In this document: positions 1-6,563 of the stretch, in pieces
Position numbering within the stretch: the first letter of the stretch is position 1
How the letters are laid out: each line of letters starts with the position of its first letter
Assembly (NCBI GenBank): GCA_003650585.1
Contig: QMQS01000042.1
Coordinates: forward strand, 1-8,598
Length of the DNA stretch: 8,598 nucleotides
Source: Candidatus Woesearchaeota archaeon
Lineage (GTDB): Archaea > Nanobdellota > Nanobdellia > Woesearchaeales > B29-G15
Reading direction: 5' to 3'
Notes under the pieces: generated by a model
Told to the model about the DNA's origin: nothing
The model's input: the letters and a program-made list of their open reading frames with translations, nothing else
The model's database searches: none
Made by a program: the position numbers and the translations under genes

Positions 1-1453
1 CTAAAAACACCAAATTCTCATTGTAATGCCTCTTGTTCACAACAACAAGCATGGCTACAGAGAACAGCAATGCCATCCAGATATATTGCTTAGTAAGACA
101 GTACAAAACCCAATAAGGTGCAATCATGAACAAAGAGATGAGTAATTTTGATGCCCTTAAACCAAGCACTACGGGTAAGGTTTTTATGCCCGCTTTTTTA
201 TCCCCAGCGTAATCCTTTATATCAATGAAGTTGAGCAATGCGGTCCCTAGTAGAATAAACAATAATGCTAGTGGTTTTGGAAACTCAACCAAAGGCTCTT
301 GTGCAAAGTGCCACCCCATCATTACAATGGCTAGGTTTGCAATGGCAATTGGAAGTTTGGAGAAGAAAGGTATTCTCTTTAATTTGAGAGGGGGTAGAGA
401 ATAAACAAAATAACTAGTTATAAAGAGCAAAACAAGAAAGAAATACTCTATGCCTGCTGCCAAGGCGTAAACAAGTGAACCAAAAAAACACCACCAAGCA
501 TAATTTATGTAATCTCTCCTTGTTAGTGTCCCTGCGAGTAAAGCATTGCTCCTGCTATTGCCCTTATCAGATTTTATATCAATAATATTGTTGGTAATGA
601 CAGCAAACAACCATGCCAACCCGATTGCAATTGGTACAAAGAAGAGGTCATAAAAATTCCATTCAGTTAAGGTTATGGTCTTGTTTTTCAAAGAGAGAGT
701 CACAAAGATAGAAACAAAAAAGAGAGCGATATAATGGAGCACTCTTTTTGGTCTTATGTCTTTCAAGAGTGCCAAGAAATGCTCCCTCTTATGGACAGAA
801 AAGAGAGCCAACCAAGTCACAAAAATAATTAGCAAATAGAAATTGATGTAAATGCTTGTTGTCACTGGTGGTTCTACACCAAGAAGAGAAAGAAAGCTCA
901 GCACAGGGTAAGGCATTGCAATAAAGGTAAAGATTAGAGTGTAAGCAGCGAATGTAGACACCAAGGCCCTCAAAATGCTGACGCCCTTGACAACAAAATA
1001 AACAAGGCACCCAAGAAGCACTAGCGAGATTTCAATCCGCATGCCTACGCTTATCCCTTGACCCGGAAAATCACCAAAAAATGTCAGGAATCTGGATAAG
1101 ATGTTACCGTGTACTTCAGGCATAAGGTAAGAGATGTCTATACCTTTACCCCTGCTCACAATCAAATCAATCACAGGAGCAATCACAACTATAATGGATG
1201 CTGAAAGGATTACCTTTGCAATCTTGATTACATTCTCTTTAGTGACAATCCGAAACAGGGTTATAAGCACCAATACCAATGCAATATAAAACAGATTGTA
1301 TTCAAGCACAGTTGAAATGCTAGGGGGTGTCCAATCAGAGAAAATCTCAAGGAAGTTTCTAAGTGTGACTGCAAATAGGGCTGTGAGCACAAAATAAACA
1401 AATGGCAACTTTATGTCTTCAAGCCTTGTTATAACCTGCTCAATTTTGTGCAT
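1..1453 (-). CDS. UbiA-family membrane prenyltransferase with extra N-terminal membrane domain (3' end outside window)
   Basis: An open frame of 484 codons runs from ATG 1453 off the left edge, so the C-terminus is missing. Residues about 228-484 look like a UbiA prenyltransferase, a family that transfers a polyprenyl chain from its diphosphate to an acceptor inside the membrane. The first Asp-rich motif is NNIIDIKSD (288-296, the NxxxDxxxD pattern), followed by a basic RSNALLAG segment. The second is DIKDYAGDKKAGIKTLPV (411-428), matching the family's DxxxD...GxxTLPV. Residues 1-227 add roughly six hydrophobic segments (near 15-30, 52-68, 79-98, 141-157, 160-180, 200-219), where typical family members have only about nine helices in all. 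I do not recognise this extra domain. An in-frame TAA lies five codons upstream, and no good ribosome site precedes the ATG. The family is fairly certain; the substrate is not. It could make archaeal ether lipid, a quinone, or a polyprenyl-linked sugar precursor, the last favoured by its neighbours. Confidence 0.85.
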   Translation of the reverse strand, partial: MHKIEQVITRLEDIKLPFVYFVLTALFAVTLRNFLEIFSDWTPPSISTVLEYNLFYIALVLVLITLFRIVTKENVIKIAKVILSASIIVVIAPVIDLIVSRGKGIDISYLMPEVHGNILSRFLTFFGDFPGQGISVGMRIEISLVLLGCLVYFVVKGVSILRALVSTFAAYTLIFTFIAMPYPVLSFLSLLGVEPPVTTSIYINFYLLIIFVTWLALFSVHKREHFLALLKDIRPKRVLHYIALFFVSIFVTLSLKNKTITLTEWNFYDLFFVPIAIGLAWLFAVITNNIIDIKSDKGNSRSNALLAGTLTRRDYINYAWWCFFGSLVYALAAGIEYFFLVLLFITSYFVYSLPPLKLKRIPFFSKLPIAIANLAIVMMGWHFAQEPLVEFPKPLALLFILLGTALLNFIDIKDYAGDKKAGIKTLPVVLGLRASKLLISLFMIAPYWVLYCLTKQYIWMALLFSVAMLVVVNKRHYNENLVFL

Positions 1454-1476
1454 ACTGAAACATGCTTATCTCCATT

Positions 1477-1485
1477 CTATTTATT
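1477..1485 (-). promoter_or_regulatory. TATA box of the UbiA-family gene
   Basis: On the minus strand the box reads AATAAATAG, preceded by a purine-rich BRE-like CAAAAGA. Its centre lies about 28 nt upstream of ATG 1453. With the usual archaeal spacing the transcript would begin at or within a few bases of the start codon, giving a leaderless or near-leaderless mRNA. This agrees with the absence of a ribosome binding site. Position and composition support it; no start site has been measured. Confidence 0.55.
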
Positions 1486-1505
1486 TCTTTTGAAAAAACC
1501 AAAAA

Positions 1506-1514
1506 CTATTTATT
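1506..1514 (+). promoter_or_regulatory. TATA box of the GT2/radical SAM unit
   Basis: The sequence CTATTTATT, preceded by the A-rich BRE-like run CCAAAAA, is centred about 30 nt before ATG 1540. Expected initiation is within about three bases of the ATG, and the 20 bases before the ATG contain no GGAGG-like site, so the transcript is probably leaderless. The same nine bases occur at 1477-1485, where their complement serves the opposite gene. Confidence 0.55.
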
Positions 1515-1539
1515 GAGGGCATATGGTGTTTTTGTCTAA

Positions 1540-2211
1540 ATGCTCCATGGAAAAAAAATCTCGCTTGTAATACCAACAAAGAACGAGGAGGGAAACCTTG
1601 CTAGGGTGCTGAGGGCGATTCCAAAGTATATAGATGAGATAATAGTGGTGGACGGCTACTCAAAGGACAGGACAGTTGAGATTGCAAAGAGGTTTGGATG
1701 CAAGGTTTATTTTGATAGACATGGCAAGGGCTCTGCAGTGAGGTTGGGTGTAAAAAAAGCCACAGGGGATTACATAATAATGATGGATGCAGATTGTTCC
1801 AATCGCACAATAGAGTTTGGAATGCTAATAGAGGGGCTCAATGCGGGTTATGATTTCTGCTTTGGCTCAAGATTCATCCAGGGTGGTGGCTCAGACGATA
1901 TGCCTCTTTTGAGAAGGCTTGGAAACAAGTTCTTCGTGTTTGTGGTAAACAAGATATGGAGAATGAAATACTCTGACCTGTGCTATGGCTACCGCTCTTT
2001 TAAAAAGAAGGCGTTTGAAAAGCTCAACCTCAAGAGCAAAGATTTCTCAATAGAAACAGAGATGTCTATAAAGGCAGCCAAATTGGGTATGAGAGTGGTA
2101 GAGGTGCCAAGTTTTGAGAAGGCGAGGCATTCTGGTGAGGGTAAGTTGAGAACATTCAGGGACGGGTGGTTAATACTAAAGAAAATCTTACATGAACTAA
2201 TTACAAGATAA
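1540..2211 (+). CDS. GT2 glycosyltransferase, polyprenyl (dolichyl)-phosphate hexose synthase-like
   Basis: This 223-residue cytosolic GT-A enzyme probably moves a hexose (mannose or glucose) from a nucleotide sugar to polyprenyl phosphate at the inner membrane face. Visible family marks are IPTKNEE (11-17), VVDGYSKDRT (36-45), the metal-binding DAD (83-85), GSRF...GG...DMP...R..GN (109-129), D146-LCYGYRSF, IETEM (171-175) and the C-terminal ARHSGEGKLRTFRDG (195-209). The last blocks are typical of DPM1-like enzymes rather than generic GT2s. There is no C-terminal membrane helix pair, as in the short soluble DPM1 type; contact with the membrane may come from the basic tail or a partner. ATG 1540 was chosen because it sits at leaderless distance from the TATA box, and ATG 1547 is out of frame. 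It directly abuts the radical SAM gene. Its product would be the natural donor for the GT-C enzymes nearby. Which sugar it uses cannot be read. Confidence 0.88.
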   Translation: MLHGKKISLVIPTKNEEGNLARVLRAIPKYIDEIIVVDGYSKDRTVEIAKRFGCKVYFDRHGKGSAVRLGVKKATGDYIIMMDADCSNRTIEFGMLIEGLNAGYDFCFGSRFIQGGGSDDMPLLRRLGNKFFVFVVNKIWRMKYSDLCYGYRSFKKKAFEKLNLKSKDFSIETEMSIKAAKLGMRVVEVPSFEKARHSGEGKLRTFRDGWLILKKILHELITR

Positions 2212-3255
2212 ATGTTAAAGGAAACCTTGTTGCTCGGAACAAGAATTTTAGCGTCCAATTTCAAGAGGCTAAGCCAACCCTATAAGATTACTTTTGCCAT
2301 TACTTACAGGTGCAACTCTAGGTGTAAGACCTGCAATATTTGGAAGAAAAGACCAAGCAATGAGCTTACTCTAAGAGAGATAAAAGAGCTATTTAAGCAC
2401 ACGAATCCTTCTTGGGTTAACATTACTGGAGGGGAACCATTTCTCAGAGAGGACTTGTTTGATATATGTAAAACGATAAGGAAAGAGACAAGCACTTTCT
2501 TGGTGAATCTGATAACCAACGGGCTGCTCCCAACGCACACACTAAAAACAGTTAAACGCCTTATAAGCTTAAGGTTCCCAAAGTTAATCATTGGGATCAG
2601 TCTTGATGGACCCCGGCAATTACACGACAAACTACGAGGAACTCCAGGAAATTGGAAGAGTGCTATAGCTCTATACAAACAATTAAGGATGCTAAATTCC
2701 TCAAGATTCCAAACATATCTTGGTTACACAATTTCTAAGTATAATGTGGGTGAGATAGGGCACACATTACAAGAATTAAAAAGGGAAATAGAGGGTATAA
2801 CCATAAACGAACTTCACTTCAATCTGTTCCATAAATCTGATATTTACTATTCCAATACTATAAAAAAAGCCGAAGCATCTAAAGCGGCTATGCTAAAAGA
2901 CATTAAATATATACTCTCCCATAAAAAATCTTTTGGATTAGTCAATATAATAGATAGAAGATTTATTAAGCTCATGCCCAGATATCTAAGCACAAAAAGA
3001 ACACCATTACCCTGCAAGGCATTAACGAGCTCATGTTTTGTTGAACCGAATGGTGATGTATATCCTTGCACACATTTTCCTGTTCGGTTGGGCAATCTTA
3101 GGGATGTAAACCACAATTTGCAAATAATCTGGAATTCGAAACTAGCAAAAAGTGTGCACGAGAATATCGAAGCAGGAAACTGCCCCCATTGTTGGACAGC
3201 CTGTGAGGCCTACCAAACAATGTTTGGTAATTTAGTGAAGAGTATTTTTATTTAA
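2212..3255 (+). CDS. Radical SAM enzyme with SPASM/twitch-like C-terminal cluster domain
   Basis: A 347-residue protein. The canonical CxxxCxxC loop for the SAM-binding [4Fe-4S] cluster is C34, C38, C41 (CNSRCKTC), followed by the SAM-binding GGEP (73-76) and SLDG (130-133). The C-terminal part holds C268, C275, G281, C286 (CFVEPNGDVYPC), then C324-PH-C327-WTA-C331. This resembles a SPASM or shorter twitch domain carrying one or two auxiliary Fe-S clusters. Such enzymes start radical chemistry on peptides, sugars or cofactors. Best-known SPASM members modify peptides, but no small precursor peptide is visible nearby, so a sugar or lipid-linked substrate is the contextual guess. The ATG follows the GT2 stop with no gap (TAA|ATG) and has no ribosome site, so translation is probably coupled. 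The final 8 bp overlap the end of the converging GT-C gene. Family certain; substrate unknown. Confidence 0.88.
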   Translation: MLKETLLLGTRILASNFKRLSQPYKITFAITYRCNSRCKTCNIWKKRPSNELTLREIKELFKHTNPSWVNITGGEPFLREDLFDICKTIRKETSTFLVNLITNGLLPTHTLKTVKRLISLRFPKLIIGISLDGPRQLHDKLRGTPGNWKSAIALYKQLRMLNSSRFQTYLGYTISKYNVGEIGHTLQELKREIEGITINELHFNLFHKSDIYYSNTIKKAEASKAAMLKDIKYILSHKKSFGLVNIIDRRFIKLMPRYLSTKRTPLPCKALTSSCFVEPNGDVYPCTHFPVRLGNLRDVNHNLQIIWNSKLAKSVHENIEAGNCPHCWTACEAYQTMFGNLVKSIFI

Positions 3256-4789
3256 CAAGATAGAGTCTGGGATTAAGTTTGCTAAAAATACCGTAGTTCT
3301 TTAGCTTATAACTCTCTATTAATCTCCAACTTTTAGGAATGTCGTGAACAAATCTCGGTTTTTCAAACTCGTTTATTTGAGAGTAAGGGTCTGCATCAAT
3401 AAGCACATAAGAGTTATTAATAAACAGGCCACTTGTGAAGTATTCATCTCCACAATTAATCCTCCCACACCGAAAAACCTCTAATTTACTCAAGTAACTC
3501 TTATTGTATTTGAAGTAAAACTCCAGCTTTGTTACAATCCATTCAGTTCTCACATATATTTTTTCAACTCCTTTAACGCCCATACTCATTATCCTTTCTG
3601 CTGGCAGTTTCAAGTATAACATTCCGTTTCTTAAGAAAACATGGCTCTGGTATGCATAGATAAGTGAAGAAATGATTAAAAACCCCAATACAAGTACGGG
3701 GAGTATGTGAGATTTTTTCCATATAATTTCAAGAGCTCTGCCAAGTACTAATAAAGCTGGTATATTTAGCATAATAAGGAACCTGGGATGCCGAGCATAA
3801 AGACAATAATCAAAAATGTTCGTACAGACCCATTGTAAACCATACTCAAAAAAGAAAAAGAGCCAAAGCCACCACAAAACAAAAAATATCCCCCATTTGT
3901 CTTTTTTGAAGATTAAGAGAAGTGTTGCCAAACTGATAAAATAGTAGTAAAAACCAAAGAGTGGTACATGATGTATCCATTCGAAATAATGCGGCTCCAA
4001 ATTGAACATAACCCGCGGGTACCAAAGCAAGTCAGTATTTGAGTTTTGATCGTGAGTTAGAGAAAAGCCCCTTATTCTCTCGACATAAAAGATTTCTTCT
4101 GTTAAGCAATAGAAATGCCAAGTTAAAAGGAAAAAAACGAACACAAAACCCAAGATCATAAAGAAATACCCCCTCCATTTTTTTAGGCGCTCTCTATAAG
4201 ATAAACATTTGTAGTTAGCAGATATAAATGCTAACAAAATAATGGGCAAAATGAGAATAATAGCACTTTTCGCAAGATAACTCATACCAAGCCACAATCC
4301 GCTGAGAAAATAATCTTTTGGCTTGTTATAAAGCTCCCCCCTCAGAAAGAAAAGGAGTACTAGACCCACAAAAGTAGAAACTACAATATCAGGACCTATT
4401 TGTGTGGAATAGATTATATCTGCTGGCAAGAATGCAAGTAAAAAAGCTGCGAATAGGCCTGCCTTTTTAGAAAAAAGCAACCGGCCTAAAGAGTAAATCA
4501 CAAGGATGCCCAAACAGGAGCAAACAACACCGTAGATGGAAGTCGTGAACTCATTCAAACCGAGAATCGTCCAAAGGATTACAATGGGATAGTAAACCAG
4601 GATTCGTGTTCCCCAAGTTACCATATCATTCGGGGGTACAAACCGCTTACTCTCTAATACCCTAGCAGCATAATGCAGATAATAGGAATCATCATTAAAG
4701 CCAACACCAACAAAGAACACAAATCTCAGTATGAAAGCAATCAGGAGTATAAGGAGTAGGGTCACACTACCACTCTTCTTTTTAGGCAT
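3248..4789 (-). CDS. GT-C membrane glycosyltransferase, GT39/PMT-like
   Basis: A 513-residue polytopic protein with about 11-12 hydrophobic segments. The N-terminus is basic (MPKKK), then a first helix near 8-30, then FNDDSYY with D33-D34 at the head of the first outer loop. That is the acidic motif expected for catalysis in GT-C enzymes using polyprenyl-phosphate sugars. The segment YARHPRFLIMLNIPALLVLG (331-350) resembles the late-helix region of PMT_2 proteins. After the last helix (about 362-380) comes an outer-face domain of about 130 residues with C441 and C446 (CGRINC), a possible disulfide. A frame extension to TTG 4828 exists, but ATG 4789 lies 26 nt from a TATA box and leads straight into a normal membrane start, so I use it. 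It probably transfers a sugar to a glycan, lipid or protein outside the cell. Acceptor and sugar are unknown. Confidence 0.85.
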   Translation of the reverse strand: MPKKKSGSVTLLLILLIAFILRFVFFVGVGFNDDSYYLHYAARVLESKRFVPPNDMVTWGTRILVYYPIVILWTILGLNEFTTSIYGVVCSCLGILVIYSLGRLLFSKKAGLFAAFLLAFLPADIIYSTQIGPDIVVSTFVGLVLLFFLRGELYNKPKDYFLSGLWLGMSYLAKSAIILILPIILLAFISANYKCLSYRERLKKWRGYFFMILGFVFVFFLLTWHFYCLTEEIFYVERIRGFSLTHDQNSNTDLLWYPRVMFNLEPHYFEWIHHVPLFGFYYYFISLATLLLIFKKDKWGIFFVLWWLWLFFFFEYGLQWVCTNIFDYCLYARHPRFLIMLNIPALLVLGRALEIIWKKSHILPVLVLGFLIISSLIYAYQSHVFLRNGMLYLKLPAERIMSMGVKGVEKIYVRTEWIVTKLEFYFKYNKSYLSKLEVFRCGRINCGDEYFTSGLFINNSYVLIDADPYSQINEFEKPRFVHDIPKSWRLIESYKLKNYGIFSKLNPRLYLVK

Positions 4790-4801
4790 ATCAAAAAAAG
4801 T

Positions 4802-4836
4802 AAGTTTAAGTTTTAAAAAGTTTACCAAAAGTTTAA
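4802..4836. repeat. Four AAGTTTA-type direct repeats in the divergent promoter
   Basis: AAGTTTA occurs at 4802-4808, AAGTTTTA at 4808-4815, AAGTTTA at 4818-4824 and AAGTTTAA at 4829-4836. The last three copies start 10 and 11 bp apart, about one helical turn. They cover the TATA boxes of both diverging genes. This could be an operator for a repressor or activator, or simply the by-product of two AT-rich promoters packed together. Confidence 0.5.
4811..4819 (-). promoter_or_regulatory. TATA box of the GT-C gene ending at 3248
   Basis: The minus strand reads TTTTTAAAA, centred 26 nt before ATG 4789. This places initiation at the A of the ATG, so the mRNA would be leaderless. No ribosome site precedes the ATG. 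The position also argues against the upstream TTG start at 4828, which would lie upstream of the predicted transcript start. Confidence 0.55.
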
Positions 4837-4840
4837 ATAT
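4825..4840 (+). promoter_or_regulatory. BRE and TATA box of the carbamoyltransferase unit
   Basis: CCAAAAG (BRE-like) is followed by TTTAAATAT, centred about 36 nt before ATG 4872. Expected initiation is near 4863, leaving a leader of about nine bases. That leader contains GGTGGT (4863-4868), one mismatch from the archaeal GGAGGT, but only three bases from the ATG. Of the four promoters here this is the only one predicted to give a short leader rather than none. It also excludes the longer frame opening at ATG 4731. Confidence 0.5.
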
Positions 4841-4871
4841 CGTTTCATTTCAGAGTCTATCGGGTGGTAGA

Positions 4872-6563
4872 ATGTATGTGCTTGGGTTATGGGACGGGCA
4901 TGATTGTGGGGCAGCGATAGTTAAAGGCAGCAAGGTATTGGTTGCTGTTAATGAGGAGAGGTTCACCAAGCGCAAGTTAGAGGTGGGTTTCCCAGTAAAT
5001 TCTATAAAGTGCTGCTTGGATTATCTCAACCTCAAGCCAGCAGAAATACACCACATTGCAATCAACACGAGTGATGTTGCAAAGACACTCACAAGGTATC
5101 TCCCTTCAATAAAGAAGAAATACTATCTATTTAGAAGGCGAAAGGTCAAGCCACGGTTGGTAACCTTAAAGCGTGAGTTTAAATACAAAGTGACAGAGTT
5201 GCCCTCAACACCCCTAACTCAAACACTAACGAAATTGTATTACAAACGCGAACTAAAAAAGTTTGGATTTAGAGATTTCAAGCTATATCTTGTTGACCAT
5301 CACACTGCACATGCTGCTGCAGCTGCATACACCTCTGGTTTTGACAAAGCACTTGTTATTACACTTGATGGTGTTGGGGATGGTTTGTCTGGGAGTGTGA
5401 ATGTGTATAGCCATGGTAAACTTAAGAGGCTATCTGAGATACCAGCAAGAGCCTCTCTGGGTATCTTCTTTGAACAAGCAACCAATCTGCTTGGGATGCG
5501 AGAGCTTGAGGATGAGGGTAAGGTAATGGCCCTCTCAGATTACTCATACAGGGTGCCTGACTCGAAGAACCCATTGCTGAGTATCTTCAAGGTTGACGGA
5601 TTGAGCATAAAAACAAAGTACTCTACTTGGAGAAGGTATAGATTACTACAGGAGGTAGCTTGGCGCACACCCAATGAAGACTTTGCCTATATGGTGCAAA
5701 GAACCCTTGAGATTAATGCCCTAAAGTTGTTCAAAAACGCAATCAAGAAAACAGGGCTTAGAAACGTGGCTTGGGCTGGTGGGATTGCCTCAAACATAAA
5801 GAACAACATGAGAATAAGAAAAGAATCTGGGCTTAAAAGGTGGTTTGTGTTCCCGCATATGGGCGATGGGGGTTTGGCTTTGGGGGCTGCACTGTATATT
5901 AACAGCAAGCTGAACAACATAAGCAACTATGAATTCAAGCATGTATTCCTTGGTCCAGAGTATTCTGAGCAAGATATAGTTAAGGCATTGAAGAGGCATA
6001 AATGGTTAAGGTACAAGAAGGTGAGAGACATTGCAAGAGTGGCAGCAGATGCAATCTGCAACAACGAGATTGTGATGTGGTTCCAGGGTAGGATGGAGTA
6101 CGGTCCCAGAGCGCTGGGTAACCGTAGCATCCTAGCAAGTGCTTACTCAAGGGATGTCAAGGACAGGCTGAATGTTCAGTTGAAGAAGAGGGACTGGTTC
6201 CAACCATTTTGCCCTAGTGTGCTTGCTGAGGACTCAAAGCGACTATTTGAGGATGTTGACCAGTACGACCGCTTTATGACAATGGGGTATATGGCAAGGG
6301 AAGGAATAGCAAAGAAAATTGTGGCAGTGCTGAATGTTGACAACTCAGCTAGACCCCAGATGCTGCTTGATGAGAACCCAAGGTACAGGAAACTGCTTGA
6401 GTATGTAAAGCAAAAAACGGGGTATGGTATTGTGTTAAACACCTCCTTTAATATACATGGCTACCCCATAGTCAACACCCCACTAGATGCTATAAAATCT
6501 ATGAAGGAAGGCAAAGCAAAATACCTAGCAATCGGTGACTATTGGGTTGAGGCAAGAATATGA
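4872..6563 (+). CDS. NodU/CmcH-family O-carbamoyltransferase
   Basis: A 563-residue cytosolic enzyme of the NodU/CmcH/TobZ family, which uses carbamoyl phosphate and ATP to place a carbamoyl group on a hydroxyl, usually of a sugar. The N-terminal ASKHA-like part shows GLWDGHDCGAA (5-15), NEERFTKRK (27-35), the metal-binding DHHTAHAAAA (142-151), LDGVGDG (165-171), AGGIASN (302-308) and GDGG (331-334). The C-terminal domain shows YGPRALGNRSILA (410-422), WFQPFCPSVL (442-451) and LNTSFN (522-527). Both halves are present at near-normal family length, so the enzyme looks intact. The block after LNTSFN reads IHGYPIV; many relatives have GEPIV, so a Tyr replaces the usual Glu. The start MYVLGLWDGHD matches where the family begins. 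The stop overlaps the next gene by ATGA. In context it would carbamoylate a sugar precursor of a surface glycan; the true acceptor is unknown. Confidence 0.93.
   Translation: MYVLGLWDGHDCGAAIVKGSKVLVAVNEERFTKRKLEVGFPVNSIKCCLDYLNLKPAEIHHIAINTSDVAKTLTRYLPSIKKKYYLFRRRKVKPRLVTLKREFKYKVTELPSTPLTQTLTKLYYKRELKKFGFRDFKLYLVDHHTAHAAAAAYTSGFDKALVITLDGVGDGLSGSVNVYSHGKLKRLSEIPARASLGIFFEQATNLLGMRELEDEGKVMALSDYSYRVPDSKNPLLSIFKVDGLSIKTKYSTWRRYRLLQEVAWRTPNEDFAYMVQRTLEINALKLFKNAIKKTGLRNVAWAGGIASNIKNNMRIRKESGLKRWFVFPHMGDGGLALGAALYINSKLNNISNYEFKHVFLGPEYSEQDIVKALKRHKWLRYKKVRDIARVAADAICNNEIVMWFQGRMEYGPRALGNRSILASAYSRDVKDRLNVQLKKRDWFQPFCPSVLAEDSKRLFEDVDQYDRFMTMGYMAREGIAKKIVAVLNVDNSARPQMLLDENPRYRKLLEYVKQKTGYGIVLNTSFNIHGYPIVNTPLDAIKSMKEGKAKYLAIGDYWVEARI
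6549..6552 (+). promoter_or_regulatory. Ribosome binding site for the gene starting at 6560
   Basis: GAGG lies seven bases before ATG 6560, inside the end of the carbamoyltransferase gene. It supports this ATG over later in-frame Met codons (residues 8, 13 and 19). It is the clearest ribosome site in the window and belongs to an internal operon gene, as expected where first genes are leaderless. Confidence 0.55.

Noticed and set aside
789..1010. Minus-strand frame of 73 codons, Cys-rich
   Set aside because: Lies in another frame of the UbiA-family gene, whose continuous 484-codon frame explains the region.
2304..2678. Minus-strand frame of 124 codons inside the radical SAM gene
   Set aside because: It is antisense to a gene with clear catalytic motifs, has no recognisable domain and no promoter of its own.
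2212..3255. Peptide natural product (RiPP) cluster built on the radical SAM/SPASM gene
   Set aside because: No small precursor peptide gene, transporter or peptidase is present; both neighbours are glycosyltransferases.
4790..4828. TTG start at 4828 adding 13 residues to the GT-C protein
   Set aside because: It lies upstream of the predicted transcript start, and ATG 4789 opens directly into a normal basic residue-helix N-terminus.
4802..4836. AAGTTTA repeats as a CRISPR-like array
   Set aside because: Units are only 7-8 bp with 0-4 bp between them; there are no spacers and no cas genes.
4731..4871. ATG 4731 as start of the carbamoyltransferase
   Set aside because: It would add 47 residues antisense to the GT-C gene and before the TATA box; the family N-terminus (MYVLGLWDGHD) begins at 4872.
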